Source: Arachnopeziza araneosa
Taxonomy: Eukaryota > Ascomycota > Leotiomycetes > Helotiales > Arachnopezizaceae
DNA: 64,000 nucleotides
Assembly (NCBI GenBank): GCA_003988855.1
Contig: QYAI01000084.1
Coordinates: 62,001 to 126,000 of the forward strand
Direction of reading: 5' to 3'
The notes beneath the pieces were generated by a model, which had not been told where the DNA came from, made no database searches, and was given only the letters and a program-made list of their open reading frames with translations. Below are positions 32,091 through 43,305 of this stretch, piece by piece. Position numbers and translations under genes: made by a program. The first letter of the stretch is position 1. Every line of letters starts with the position of its first letter.

Positions 32091-34155
32091 CTAGTCGGCA
32101 CTATATAGATCATCCGTAGTTGTAAACTCTCCATCGCTTTCGGAAGAATTGCTGGCAACAATATCTACACTGCTATCGAAAGTCTCCGCTCGTTTTCTCC
32201 GGGCCGTATCCTCAGTACGGATTCCTTGACTATCGACAAGCTGGCTATCATGAATACCTAGACTGCTAGCGAAAATCTCCGCTCGCTTTCCTCTAACTGA
32301 ATCCTCATTAATGACTCCCAGAGGATAGATATTAGGGTATCGAGGTGGTTTGCTTATGTTGGCCCGAGCTGGTGAAAGTTCTGGTAGTAGTGGTGGGTGC
32401 ATTAAATCATAGTCTGCTTTCACCTGATATTCATGATCAGGATGAATTTTCCCAATAAAGCAAACCTTGAAGTTGTATTCAACTGTGTAAACTTTGGCGT
32501 AATTGAGTCTTGAAGCATTTTTCAGTTTATGCCTGGGGTTTTTAGGTTGAAAAGAAACAGGAGCTTTGGTGAGGCCGCGTTCCCTCTCACCTTCGAACGC
32601 CACTGGATTCTTCCCAGAATATATGATGGTGTGGTGGTTTGCCTTTACGCCATTTTTATTCGCACCTTTTCCGCTGTAGGTATTTATAGGAAGACAAATA
32701 CAATGGCCCTCTTTTGCGATTATCACGACAAAAAGCCGAACTTTCTGGAATATGCTCACGTCCTTCGGGGGATTCAAAACTTCGGATTTGAAACTACCGC
32801 TCTGAGATCCGACCGGCTCAGCCCAAAGAACTTTGAAAACTTGTCCAAATCTGAACTCCCAGGCACGATGTTGTGTGTAACCTGAACATAGAGTTAGCAT
32901 ATGATTCGTCAGTCACATTATCATACTTACGAGGATCGAGTCGCTCTGATTTAGGGGACTCTACGATAGGACTTAGGGTTCTTCCTGCATGAGATGACGA
33001 AGCCAACTCGCGATCTATTGGAATTGTTCGCGAAAGAGATGTTGGGGATTTTGAAGACGTTGAAAGGTTTCGAGATATTGAAGAACTGAGAGATGTTGAA
33101 AGATCTGGAGATGTTGAAGGCTTTAGAGATGTTGAAGGCTTTAGAGATGTTGAAAGATCTGGAGATGCTGAAGGGTCTGGAGATAATAAGGGTTCTGGAA
33201 ATGTTGAAAGGTCTAAAGCTGTCGAAGGCTTTGAAGACGTCAAAAGGTCTGGAGATTTTGAAAGATCTGGGCATCTTGAGGGTTCTGGAGACGTTGAGGG
33301 TTCTGGAGACGTCGAGGGTCTTGGAGATGTTGAGGGTTTTGGAGATGTTAAAACTTCGAGAGTTGTCGAGGGTTTTGAAGACGTTGAGAGTTTTAGAGAC
33401 GTTGAACGGTCTAGAGATATTGAAGGATCCGGAGATGTTAAGGGTTTTAGAGACGTTAAAGGGTCTGGAGATGTTGAGGGTTTTGAGGTTGTAATATAAC
33501 TTTCTGAAAAGGTTTCTGCGCCTGGCTGAGATGATGATCCAAGAATGGTATGGTGTTCTTGAGTTTTATGAGCTTCAAGATTAGTGCTAGAAGCAAAGCC
33601 ATGTGGAAAGCATCGGGCACAGCCACCTATGTCGCAGAAATAAGGTCCGTGCCAGTGTTTATTATGCCAGCTGAGTCTATTTGGTCTGGTCCAGCTCTTT
33701 GTGTTCGCTGGGCATCCATCGACGCGACAAACAAATGGCCGGTCGTCATTGTTTGCATGAACAGTCTTCCAATGCCGATCCCGCTCTTGCACACCTGAAA
33801 AGAACATATTACAGGAGGGCCAGATACAGCTGCTTTGAGCATCATTCTCGGATGTAGAAGTCTCTAAAATTTCAATATCAGGTCTGGTCGATAGAACCTC
33901 GAGGATTGAATACTGACTACTAAACACAGCCTTTTCCGAAGCCTCAATAGAGAGGCTTGCATTTTCTTGAGGGACAGAGTAATCATACTCATGTGTCGTA
34001 GGATCGATGAGCCGATAACGGCGCCAACAGTCTTTAGTCTCCCACCACTCCCATTCTGACCAGTGAGTTGGATAGTGGCTGTTGGATGACTTCTTGCCCT
34101 CGTCCATCGTCGCCTTTTTCTTCCTTCTAGACGCTCGCGATGATGTCTTTTCCAT
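32091..34155 (-). CDS. C2H2 zinc-finger protein with DUF6590 domain (module gene Y, right copy)
   Basis: Two exons, 34155-32931 and 32881-32091, with a 49-nt intron. They sum to 2016 nt and encode 671 residues. The N-terminus is Lys/Arg-rich, followed by YPTHWSEWEWWE and HEYDYS. Residues about 105-205 hold C2H2-like fingers: CIWPSCNMFF with HWKTVH, FVCRVDGCPANTKSW with HNKHWH, and FCDIGGCARCF with HKTQEHH. Then comes a 130-residue hexapeptide repeat rich in S-T-S-P. Across the intron (DPR|YTQHRAWEF) starts a DUF6590 domain: WEFRFGQVFKVLWAEP, RLFVVIIAKEGHCICLPINT, HHTIIYSGK, RLNYAKVYTVEYNFKVCFIG. DUF6590 is a fungal domain of unknown function. The tail holds two similar blocks (RGKRAEIFASS, RRKRAETFDSS). 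It is divergent from the zinc-cluster gene at 34923; the pair also occurs at 26-30 kb. It is probably nuclear, with its role unknown. Confidence 0.82.
33050..33490 (-). repeat. Coding minisatellite, about 18-bp unit
   Basis: Degenerate tandem repeats of about 18 bp inside exon 1 of the gene at 32091-34155. They encode hexapeptides such as KPSTSP and PDLSTS. Two adjacent units near 33112-33147 are identical. The left paralogue at 28447-30195 lacks this expansion. Confidence 0.85.
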
Positions 34156-34922
34156 CGCAGCTCACTTGGACAATAGTCAGACTTGTGCCCAGACTTAATT
34201 TGTCGTTGGCCCTATGGCAACATGGTCATCTTGCGTTCAAATTATCGGTAGACGAAGCAGGGCTGGGATGGCCAAGGTGTAAGATTTCAGTTCCAGCTAG
34301 TCGCGTCAGGAATACGACTTTAGCCACGTGAGAGGACTCTTCATCAGACCCAACTAAAGAGGATTGTGAATTAACCTCTACTGAACATAAATATGAGATA
34401 ATGGGACCGGACTAGGTGGTAGTGGATGATACATAGAATGGTAGTCACGTGTTGCGACCTTACTCACAGTTTCTAGCTAGAGTTTCCTCTCGCTGTCTCA
34501 CAGCCACTCCGAGTGGAAAACCTCAACGGATTTTGTTGGGTCATCAGTTTCGAGGGTTTAATTGCCTAGGGCATGGAAGTCTTACCCCGCACCTGCATCT
34601 CAATCCTGCAGCCACCAGCTTACAGATTTGAGTGAGAGTCCAATCACAACTTGCAAAATCACTTCAGGTGCGTATTTTTGTCCGCACTATGATTTTGGCA
34701 GACCTTTGTCCGCACCTTCATATCTGATTGAATTCTTCATGGACGATTTCGCATGTTGTCCGCAATGGTCTTCATGGCCGCACTAGTACTGTCCCTCAAT
34801 CAAAGACTATAAGATGTAGTGGTTTCCAGCAAAATTGCAAGTCACTATTGCTTGTTTATCTGTCTCTGGCATCTATTTCTGGTTTGCGAGGATTAAGCCA
34901 CGTCAAATTTGACGAAGGAAAC
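34156..34922. promoter_or_regulatory. Divergent intergenic region of the right module (767 bp)
   Basis: Separates the divergent starts at 34155 (minus) and 34923 (plus) and presumably holds both promoters. I saw no clear operator-like palindrome by eye. Confidence 0.4.
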
Positions 34923-36458
34923 ATGGAGAAAGGTTATCCCGCCAAAACCAGGCGTGGTGGTCGAGACTCGAAAAGATCTTGTTTCTATTGCTTCCAGAAA
35001 GGAAGAGGAGTAAGTCTCCTTTCTGAATTTTGCTGCCTTGTCGTTTACCACTACCAGTGCAAGCGATATGCTCCTGAAGGACCATGTCTGAAGTGCAGAG
35101 ACAAAAGCAATGATATATCATCCCTTGACCTCGTTCCTTGCCTTCATGAAAGCGGTAAAAAAACCCGAATTTATTTCAAGTCATCAAAAGCCACACTGAC
35201 TTACCTCAGGTGTAAGGAAAATTCTAGATAACCTTGCCGGAATCCATTCCCCTCTTGCCTTTCATTACGGTCAGACCACCAATTCAATCCTCCATATCTC
35301 CGTTATTACGCAATCCAAACAAAAGAAAACTGTGGAGAGAAAGAGTACGGATACTCAAATCACCATCACTGGTCCTTTCTTTCCTCACAATCATATATTG
35401 AGTAAAGAGATGGACATCTTTGTGTATGATACCTTGAGCCTTCAGATGGAAGGCACTGATCCAACTTCAACCTGGGTACGAGATGCGTCGCTAGCCGGCG
35501 GATATCTCGCTCTTATTTTCCCCACTGCTGAAACTATTCGAATGCCAATTGATCCCCTGACGCTCGTCTCAGGCAATCACTTTGAGTGGCACATGGTCAA
35601 ATTTAGTCTTATTCGCTTCGGTCAATTGCTCGACTCAATCGTCATAGCTCTGCGAAAGATGACCCTCGCCCCCGAAGGACGAAATTGCACGTTGAACATT
35701 ATCGCAGCCGCGGGAATTCTGTATTGTGAGTTGGAAAATATTAATCAGCGCTTTCAGTCAGGAACTGCTCAATTACTTTTCGTAAGTGAAGTTAAACTAT
35801 CCGCGAATCAACTCATATCCCCCAAGCAGAACATGCATGTTAACGAATTCAGGCTTATTCCCAGCTTGAAACAGTTATCCGAGACTGGCTCAAATTAGCC
35901 AGCAAGGAAATTCTTGCTCGACTTCAGACAACTTGTGGTCAATTCCCAATTTGGGCCAAAAACCTTGTACCTCCTCGTAAGGGAGCAAAAAGAGATTTCA
36001 GTGTTTTGAAAATAATGTTAGCAATTAGTATAAGCACGACCTCGCAAAGTGGTTCTGGTCATCCAGATATGGATATCGAAACTCCGTATGACTCCCAAAG
36101 CACTCCTGAGGCTTCAGGACTATCTTCAACATGTATAACTCCGGGGCAAACGCCACTTATGAGCGAGTCTGAACCTCAACTATACGATACTTTGGGCGAA
36201 GAAGATTTGTGGTCTGCACCACTAACATCCGGGCCAGCTATTGATATCCTCTCGAAGAACAATACCTTACTAGAAAGTGACCAATTCGGCCCTCTCTGCA
36301 TTAATTCTAGTCACGACTTTGGGCCACCAGTTACGTTTCATATCAACCAACAACAGTGTTTTGACAGCCAGTGCCCCACAAGCACTAATTACCATCCATC
36401 CTTACCCTACTCGTCTTTCGGCATCGGCGATATTTTCACAACATCACCAACCTTGTAA
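34923..36458 (+). CDS. Atypical zinc-cluster protein (module gene X, right copy)
   Basis: Start codon at 34923 (MEKGYPAKTRRGGRDSKRS). Exon 1 (34923-35009) ends in CFYCFQKGRG. After a 48-nt intron, exon 2 begins at 35058 with CKRYAPEGPCLKC and reaches LVPCLHESGKK. The six cysteines are spaced C-x2-C-x6-C-x8-C-x2-C-x14-C, a Zn2Cys6-like cluster with a long last loop. The exon 2/3 junction (about 35210-35235) is unresolved. Exon 3 then runs to 35781 (FHYGQTTNSILHISV, DASLAGGYLALIFP, VKFSLIRFGQLLDS, LENINQRFQSG). Exon 4 (35853-36458) starts AYSQLETVIRDW, includes RDFSVLKIM, and ends in a Ser/Pro-rich acidic tail. It is probably a nuclear DNA-binding protein. The decayed copy at 26345-27675 confirms the exon structure. 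Confidence 0.68.
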
Positions 36459-37473
36459 GCGCTGGGAACTTGAAAAAATTCCTTGGTGAAACAGAGCAGT
36501 TTGCCCGGCACGTCTTAGACCCATTGCCATTCCTGAATGGTACTAGGGGAAAGACCTCTGATACGGCGACTGACGACCTGTTTCCTCCTGACTTGCAATA
36601 TCGACTACGTTTACCTCCTTCCTTTTCTTTCGTTTAGCTTTCTCGGATCTTTCTTTACATGTCTCTTGGTTTAGCAATTATTTGACGGTTTGATGAAACA
36701 GCTTCAGATAAAGATAGGATACTATTAGAGACGTTAGTTTTGGACTTTGACTGGGACTTTTATGCTGCTCTATGTTTTGAATTGCAGTTGACCACCCTTC
36801 AAATCATGACATTCTCTTTTTGGGTCTGGTATAATGATATTTACGATATTACTGTTATTTTCATTTGTCTTCCACTATGAGGTCATAGACCTTTTATCAA
36901 AAACATGAAATTTGTTACTGTGTCTTCATTTTACCAATTGTGTAAATCATTGCAAGTTTCTCGTTTCATGAAAAATGACCTACCACACCATTATTCACAC
37001 ACTACACCTTCATTCAACACGAAAGAACTTAACACTATTACCCTTCATGACAAGCTTGAAACCCTAAATGCGAAGATGATCGACCAGTACCCCAAAATTG
37101 TTGTTGTATTGTCAAAGAGCGCTTCAGATACGTCATAGGAAGCATAATTTGCTTTGTTTTATGACCTATACAAATAAGTCGCTTAGATAATTAGAAGCTT
37201 AGTATCTCATTAACAACAATACCCCCCCGGGAAGAGCGTTTCGCGATGCGCTGCATCATCTGGAAGGGGCCGTTTTGTGTTAGGCCAAATGAGACAGGTA
37301 GGCAGGTGTTGCTCTTTAGACTCTTTTAATGAGTTTCCAATTTTGTCACTATCAATATGCAATAGGAGGTCCCACCCAAGGGGAGTTTAGTCGAATTCAG
37401 CCAAATAGAGAGATATGACTGGAGCCAAACACCCAAGCAGGCATCGAATCTCCCGACGTTAGGTCCTTATTTG
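36459..37473. other. Intergenic, AT-rich
   Basis: About 1 kb between the zinc-cluster gene and the 3' end of the NLR relic. The short plus frame 36905-37138 has no recognisable features. Confidence 0.5.
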
Positions 37474-39990
37474 CTACCAAAGCATAAACCCTACCAACTT
37501 TGAGAATGAATCGTCTGTATCGTTGTCCTCCGTCTCTCGACCCTGAATATTTCCTCTGACTTCTCTAGCGCTCATCTTCAGTCCAGCCCCCTCCTCAATT
37601 TCCCCCGTCTCTTCCAAAAAGCGTCCCAAAGTCCACAAAGATCTAGCCAGATGTCCCTGCATTTCTATCAGTCCCTGCGCCATATCAATAATATCTCTCA
37701 ACAACTTTTTCGCCAATGCCTCCTTCCCACTCTCCCTCAACATACCAGCCACGGTAAACACCGAATCCGCGACTCTGGGCCCTTTACTGCCCAAAATACC
37801 TTGCGAATCGTGATCGTTTTTGATGCTTATTCAAGAGCCTCTTCTTTTTTGTTCTGCATATGATAGATGCGAGCGAGAAGGACAATGTCGCCGCTGTGCT
37901 TTGGGTATCTCGACCGACAAATCTGCTCTTCTGTTTTTCCTTGGAGATCCCAACAGTCCTTGAGGACTTGTAATGCTTCACCGGGCTTTCCGGCTCGAAG
38001 ATATGTCATGGCATAAATGGCTAGAGTCCTAGATATGTGCCTTGGATTGTTGCTGAGGTGAATAGCTTTGGCTTTTTCAAGAATTTCGAGAGCTTGAGCC
38101 AAATCACCAATTTCGGTATATGCGCAGGCGATAGAGTCATAAATATCAGCTATTTGGGGATGACTCGAGTCAAACAGATTAAGACGCGCTGCCAAGGTAT
38201 TTTGGTAGGCTTTGAGGGCAACTCTCGGTTGCGCCACATCCAGAGCAATATGTCCTAGCATTTGAACAGCAGGATTGCAGGTTGGGTCTTCAGGGTCAAG
38301 TCCTAAGGACAATCCAAAGCTGAAAAGGTATAGAGCTGTTGTGGGCTGCTCTGTTTCCCAGAGATAACTGCAATTAAATTCTGTGAATTAGCTCAATTAT
38401 TCAGTGCGCATACATGAAGGACGAGCAACTCCATACTGGTGATGATTATGAAAAAATAAAAAGACTCACGTCCCGACTCGAAAGACGAGCTCCGCAAATT
38501 TATCAGCGTATTTCGGAGTGATCTTTTCTTTTTGGGTAACTTTAATCAAGCGCTGGACATGAGGAAGCACCTCTCTACATGTCTCCTAAGACTCAAATCC
38601 ATGGCCTTGATGGTCGCCTGTCTCGCCCCATATATTGGGAAACCTAGAGGATAAAAGCTGAATTGTGGCTGTCAAAAAGAAGGTAGCCTTCTCTTTGGGT
38701 AAATTCGCAAGAACTGTATATTGAACGAGCCTATGGACGGAAAGCGATTTTTGAACCGAACAGCGTTTGATGAATGACAGCTTCAATAATGCACCTACAG
38801 CATCTCCGAAGCTATCAAAGGTTGGTAGTCAAACATCGCATAACAGAGTTTCTTGCAGAACTACTCACTCGAAATCATCGAAGAGAAACGCCAGGCATTC
38901 ATCCTTCAGAGATGCTCTTGAATTAGTGAGAAGTCGCTCGAAGATCAGGTCTGGGTCAAAAGAGGTGGGAAAGCTTAAAAGATGCCCTGCTTCAGCAGTC
39001 AACTTCTCCAGAGATATAACCCACACCGTGCTTAGCGTGAGATGGTACTCTAATGTTTCTCCTCTAGCGTGAATCTTGGACGCAAAATTCTCGTACAATT
39101 TCAGAAATTCCTCATTGTCGTAACCTCGGTCGCGAATAAATTGAATTATTTGCATAATTGCAAGTGGAAGACCGCCGAGATATCGACATATATTCGTCAG
39201 TGCAGCTACTTCTATCACCGATTCAGCTGGGAGGCCGGCCAAGGATGCCAGGGCTTGTTTCCCAGCTTCCGGGGTGAAGGAGTGTAGATGTAAGATATTC
39301 GAAGTTCTTTTCGAAGCAATAGACGAATATCGCGTTGTGATTAGAATGGGTCCTCGATTGCTTGAGACATTTTTACATGAGTCTCGGATGGTATCCAGAC
39401 GATGACTTCGAAAAGCATCATAGACATGTTGGCATAATGAAGGGCAACTTGCGACTTTCCTACTCCTCCAAGTCCATGAATAGCCATGACCTTCAGTCCG
39501 TACTCATCTTTTAAAGAACTAGGATGCAGGGTCGTGCGGACCTGGGAGACTTCTGATCATTCTAGAAACCGAGGGTTCAGACCGTATGGCAATAAATGAC
39601 AAGAAAGGCGTCCCTGCACACCCAGCGAGAGAGTTTTCATATTCGCGATGGCGTTTAAGGTCTCCGCAGAGTCTGCTTCGCGCGTCATGCGAACGATGTC
39701 AACTTCCTCATCCCTACGTCGAGAGTGACTCTGCAGGTTTGTCATTGCCCCTAGAAACTTTCTGTTGAACTGAGACCAATCGTTGTGCTTCTGGCAAATT
39801 TGGGATTGTTTCAGAGAAAGGTGATTGCACGTGCACAAAAAGATGATATTCATGTACCCCCATATCACTGTTGCAACACGACCATTCATTCCCAACGCCA
39901 AGGCAACTACAGGTGCGAAATCACTCAGGCCCAGTAGGACTTTCCTTAATGCATCGAGGTCTTCAGGGCCTCATTCAGAAATAGGAAGAG
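37474..39990 (-). pseudogene. NLR-type STAND pseudogene (N-terminal helical domain, NB-ARC, TPR)
   Basis: Read from right to left. An N-terminal fungal STAND helical domain (LDALRKVLLGLSDFAPVV, TVIWGYMNIIF) ends near 39556. In the same frame a TGA (39553-39555) separates it from the nucleotide-binding part. The P-loop is intact (AIHGLGGVGKSQVALHYAN, near 39430-39480), followed by VIVWIPSETHVKMSQ. The frame then breaks and resumes at GPILITTRYSSIASK, so the roughly 70-80 residues that carry Walker B in the family are absent. GGLPLAIMQI and the winged-helix-like QKSLSVHRLVQY follow, then TPRs (ADIYDSIACAYTEIGDLAQALEILEKA, LAIYAMTYLRAGKPGEALQVL). A TAA near 37825 and another frame change near 37800 break the last TPR. 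In fungi such proteins act in nonself recognition and cell death. This copy is almost surely dead. Confidence 0.8.
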
Positions 39991-40473
39991 TCCTGATCTG
40001 ATAACGAAATACTTGGCACTATGTTTGACATCTTGAGCACTTTAATTACACTGGTATCAATTTGAAAGACTTCGGCTTGAAGTGGTTGTATCTAAAGTAG
40101 GTATAATGGTTTGATATGTGTCACGGGAAACTCACTTGGTATACTTAGGGGGTCAAGTTATTCATAATAGCGATGCTGCTTTTTGCAACAATGTGCTACT
40201 GGATAACAAGCCTGCCTTATTCAAATCGTGATTTGAAAATATTTCGCCTCAGGGAACCAAATTTGATCAAGTAGATGCGTAGTTGAGATTCTCAGATACT
40301 TCTGCAGAGTGCTCCGAGCAAGGAATACTCACCAAATTCCACATCATTTCTTTTATCAACACTGTCAAGGTACGAAATGTTTCCAAGCCTGATATATTCG
40401 AAGAGTGGAAAGCTAGAGCCCTGTCCGAATCGCTCCTTCTTGTCTTGTCTTGTAACAAACACTCACACAAGTA
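39991..40473. other. Intergenic between NLR relic and inverted-repeat element
   Basis: About 480 bp of AT-rich sequence. The overlapping small frames at 40267-40540 on both strands show no family features and run into the terminal repeat. Confidence 0.5.
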
Positions 40474-40618
40474 CGAAGGTCGCGGTCAGAAGTCAGGAAA
40501 TTACAGGGTCTCAAACCCTGTAGGTACGCTATATCTCTAGTACTAGTATGCTAGAGAGCAGCATAGGTCCCTAGCAGTAGCTAAGAACATCCTAGAAGTA
40601 GCTGCTTACCTCCTGTAG
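40474..40618 (+). repeat. Left terminal inverted repeat
   Basis: Pairs with 42088-42233. It contains TACAGGGTCTCAAACCCTGT, itself a short inverted repeat (ACAGGGT...ACCCTGT), and the GCAGCATAGGTCCCTAGCAG block present in both arms. Confidence 0.85.
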
Positions 40619-42087
40619 GCTAGTCCGAATATAATATAGGCAAAACCAAGAGAAAATCAGGACAAAATGAAGAAGAATGTCGTTCTTTCGTCTTAAATCT
40701 AAGCTATTTAGCTTTATCTATGTACATGAAGCTTCTCTTTGCCCTTCAATCTACTTTCTTTATATTCATTGCTACTTTCTAGTGTAGTGGGGTTCTAGGG
40801 TGAATGACATTTTTCGGTCATTTCGCTAGTGGAAGCACGTGTTGAAGACTCTCTATAAAGGAGGTCCTACTAAGCGCCTACACAGCAGGAAGAAAACACA
40901 CACACAAGAGAAGATTCATGACGTACGGAATACTGACAGCAGCAGAAGATTCATGGAGATAGAGAAGAGAGAATAGATTGCGTTGTTACGAATGGAGCAT
41001 TGATCGTACGGATTTTATTGACTGATATTCTTTTCTTACTGATTCATTGATTTATCTACTTATTTATTGCTTGTTGTTTACACTGCTTTCTGGTCTTTCG
41101 AACACACGGTTTTTGCTTTAGGCTCTTGCTTCAGTTGTTCTTCCGACATATACATATCGAGAGTCAGCTGAGAGCCAATAAGATTCTTATTTTATTAGCT
41201 GCTCCTCCTACCCTCGTACAGTATTCGATATACAAGGCTTGCAGAGATCTTTAAGTCTGACAACAACTGTACTTCGTACGCAATACGAGAACAAGAGTAG
41301 CTTCTTGTAGTTAAGTTTTTCGTCAAAACTTTAAGAACAGCCTGTGTATAAGCTACCGAAAGCTGTAACAGCACAGGATGAAATAAAGGTAAGAAGAGGC
41401 ATATGGAAGTGCGTTCTTAGTTATATTTTCCTATAGGCTAGCTACGGAGAAAAATAGAATATGAAGAGAAAAGAAAGGAAAGGAAAAGAGAGGAGTCTGT
41501 GTACAAATAAGGGGCTCTGCCCCTAGTCAGAATCGGTTCCGACCTCGTAACTTGAACCTGCTCCTCACAAAAGCCGCAGTCGACTTAATCGAAAACTATC
41601 TTCTACATGCAAAGGCTCAGGAATCGTATGTTCTTTTCATCCTCTATCTTTTGCCTTATGCTAAAGCTTGCTAACGCTAGTTTAAAAGACGCTTGTTCGT
41701 TCTTGAATTGCAAGTAACTATCTATTTAAATCATACAAATATAAAGCAACAAGACGAGCGCCGATCGAGTTTTTTGTTCGAGTTCTAGAGCTCTCTGAAA
41801 CAACACTTGAAAGTATACTTGCTAAGCTTTGGCTGTACTCTTAGCATCTAAATTATCAGGAGTTGCAAGCTCTAAACTAGATTCGTCATCAGAATCAAGG
41901 CTACTAAGTATAATTCCCAGAGCGTGGTCGTTTATTTTGCCTAATTAAAATAAAGCAAGCGCTAGCAACAGTACAAAATCACTAGCAGCAAAGTGCTATT
42001 TTGTAGGGTACGAAATTCAAAGAATACTTTTATTCTGGATAACTACCTCTCATTCATGTGTTGGCAGACCCTACTATAATTTATTGC

Positions 42088-42233
42088 CTAATAGGGAGTA
42101 AGCAGCCACTTACAGGGTGTTCTTAGCTACTGCTAGGGACCTATGCTGCTCTCTGGCGTACTAATACTGGAGATATAGCGTACCCACAGGGTTTGAGACC
42201 CTGTAATTTTCTGACTTCTGACCGCGACCTTCG
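42088..42233 (-). repeat. Right terminal inverted repeat
   Basis: Reverse complement of the left arm with about 10 substitutions visible by eye, for example AGTATTAGTACGCC for AGTACTAGTATGCT on the left. Confidence 0.85.
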
Positions 42234-42235
42234 TA

Positions 42236-43305
42236 CTCGGCGTGAACGAATAATTCGTTTTAGGATGCCTATCCATATATATTATAAAGCCGCTGCACTT
42301 ATAGGATCAATCTGCTCAAAAATCAAGATCATAATCCCGAGAGTCCATCTTTTTGATTCCACTAGGCATAATGGGCTCGGTCTGGAATGAACGATAATAG
42401 AGAATATGGAGAGTCATGCGCTGATCTGAACTGCTTGCTCTTAGCTCATGCTCGGCTTAGTTGATTCAGCTGGGATATACGCAAGTTCTGCAAGCAAGGA
42501 ATGAGGTGGGTGACGTCGGCGAGCAGGCAATATTACTGTGCTGGTTGCGTCTTGGATCACATGACCTCGGTGAACAAGCTGTTGGGAATAAACAAGACTT
42601 CGACGTGGCTCAATGGGCACGAAGCTGGGCGAGTGCCTTGGTGGATTTATGCAGCTCTTTGCCCAAATCTGAGATGATTCTGATCTGTCGTACTTAAGAA
42701 AACAAACTTCTATTGGTAGTGTTACGCAGTCTTGAGTTGTCGGCCCAGTCGTGTCAACTCGGCTAATCTCGATCATCTTCGTGTTGTCGTCTCATAGGTT
42801 AGAAGTGTGCCCTGCAGGTTGTAAATGTGCCCTGCATGGCGGGCATCTTTTCTTGCAACATTTGTGGTACGATAGTCCTTTTGTTTCACTTTTCAGTCTG
42901 CATGATCAATTTTGGGTCGGTTCGCACCTTTCCATCCTCCCGAATCTCTTCAAATGCGGCTACTTAGAAGCTTCCAGCGGTGAGCATTAAGTCATACTAC
43001 TTTCAAGAAGTGCTCACTGTTATCTTTTCTAATCACAAGGCTATAGCCCAATGTGTCATTGGCTTGCAGTTTGAGAGCCCATGGCCGGAGCCCTCGTATT
43101 GAAGCATACTGTTGTAGCCGAACATAGAGCAACATTCTCAGTCAACAAATTGGGACACCGATATCAAACTTGGGAAATAAAAAGCCTTTGACTACCAGAT
43201 ACCGAAAAGAGAGAAACATGGTCCTGCATTGACTTCTGTGTTCTGCTCAGACCTCACTTGTTCGATTGAGGGAGGCCTGCTCTCTCATCAGGATTTCAGT
43301 TGAGG
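42236..43305. other. Intergenic upstream of the zinc-finger/protease gene
   Basis: About 1.07 kb. The small frames 42441-42776 (minus) and 42461-42697 (plus) are overlapping and motif-free. It probably includes the promoter of the gene at 43306. Confidence 0.45.

Larger units (their letters stand above)
40474..42233. mobile_element. Non-autonomous DNA transposon-like element with long terminal inverted repeats
   Basis: The sequence beginning CGAAGGTCGCGGTCAGAAGT at 40474 reappears as its reverse complement ending at 42233. The match extends about 145 bp inward with only scattered mismatches. Both ends are flanked by TA (40472-40473 and 42234-42235), which fits a TA target-site duplication as in Tc1/mariner-like elements. 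The 1.47-kb interior is AT-rich. It contains a TATA-like CTCTATAAAGGAG near 40850 and an A/G-rich purine tract near 41460-41495, but no frame long enough for a transposase. It is therefore a non-autonomous or internally replaced element. The close match of the two ends suggests fairly recent activity. Confidence 0.8.

Noticed and set aside
33093..33494. Plus-strand Leu/Glu/Met repeat frame (LKALEMLKDLEML type)
   Set aside because: It is antisense to the hexapeptide minisatellite of the DUF6590 gene. Its regularity comes from the repeat.
37430..37465. Possible tRNA B-box-like sequence (GCATCGAATCTCCCGAC)
   Set aside because: No A-box or cloverleaf could be folded around it on either strand.
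40474..42233. CRISPR-like or LTR structure
   Set aside because: The ends are inverted, not direct, repeats, and there are no regular spacers, so a TIR element fits better.
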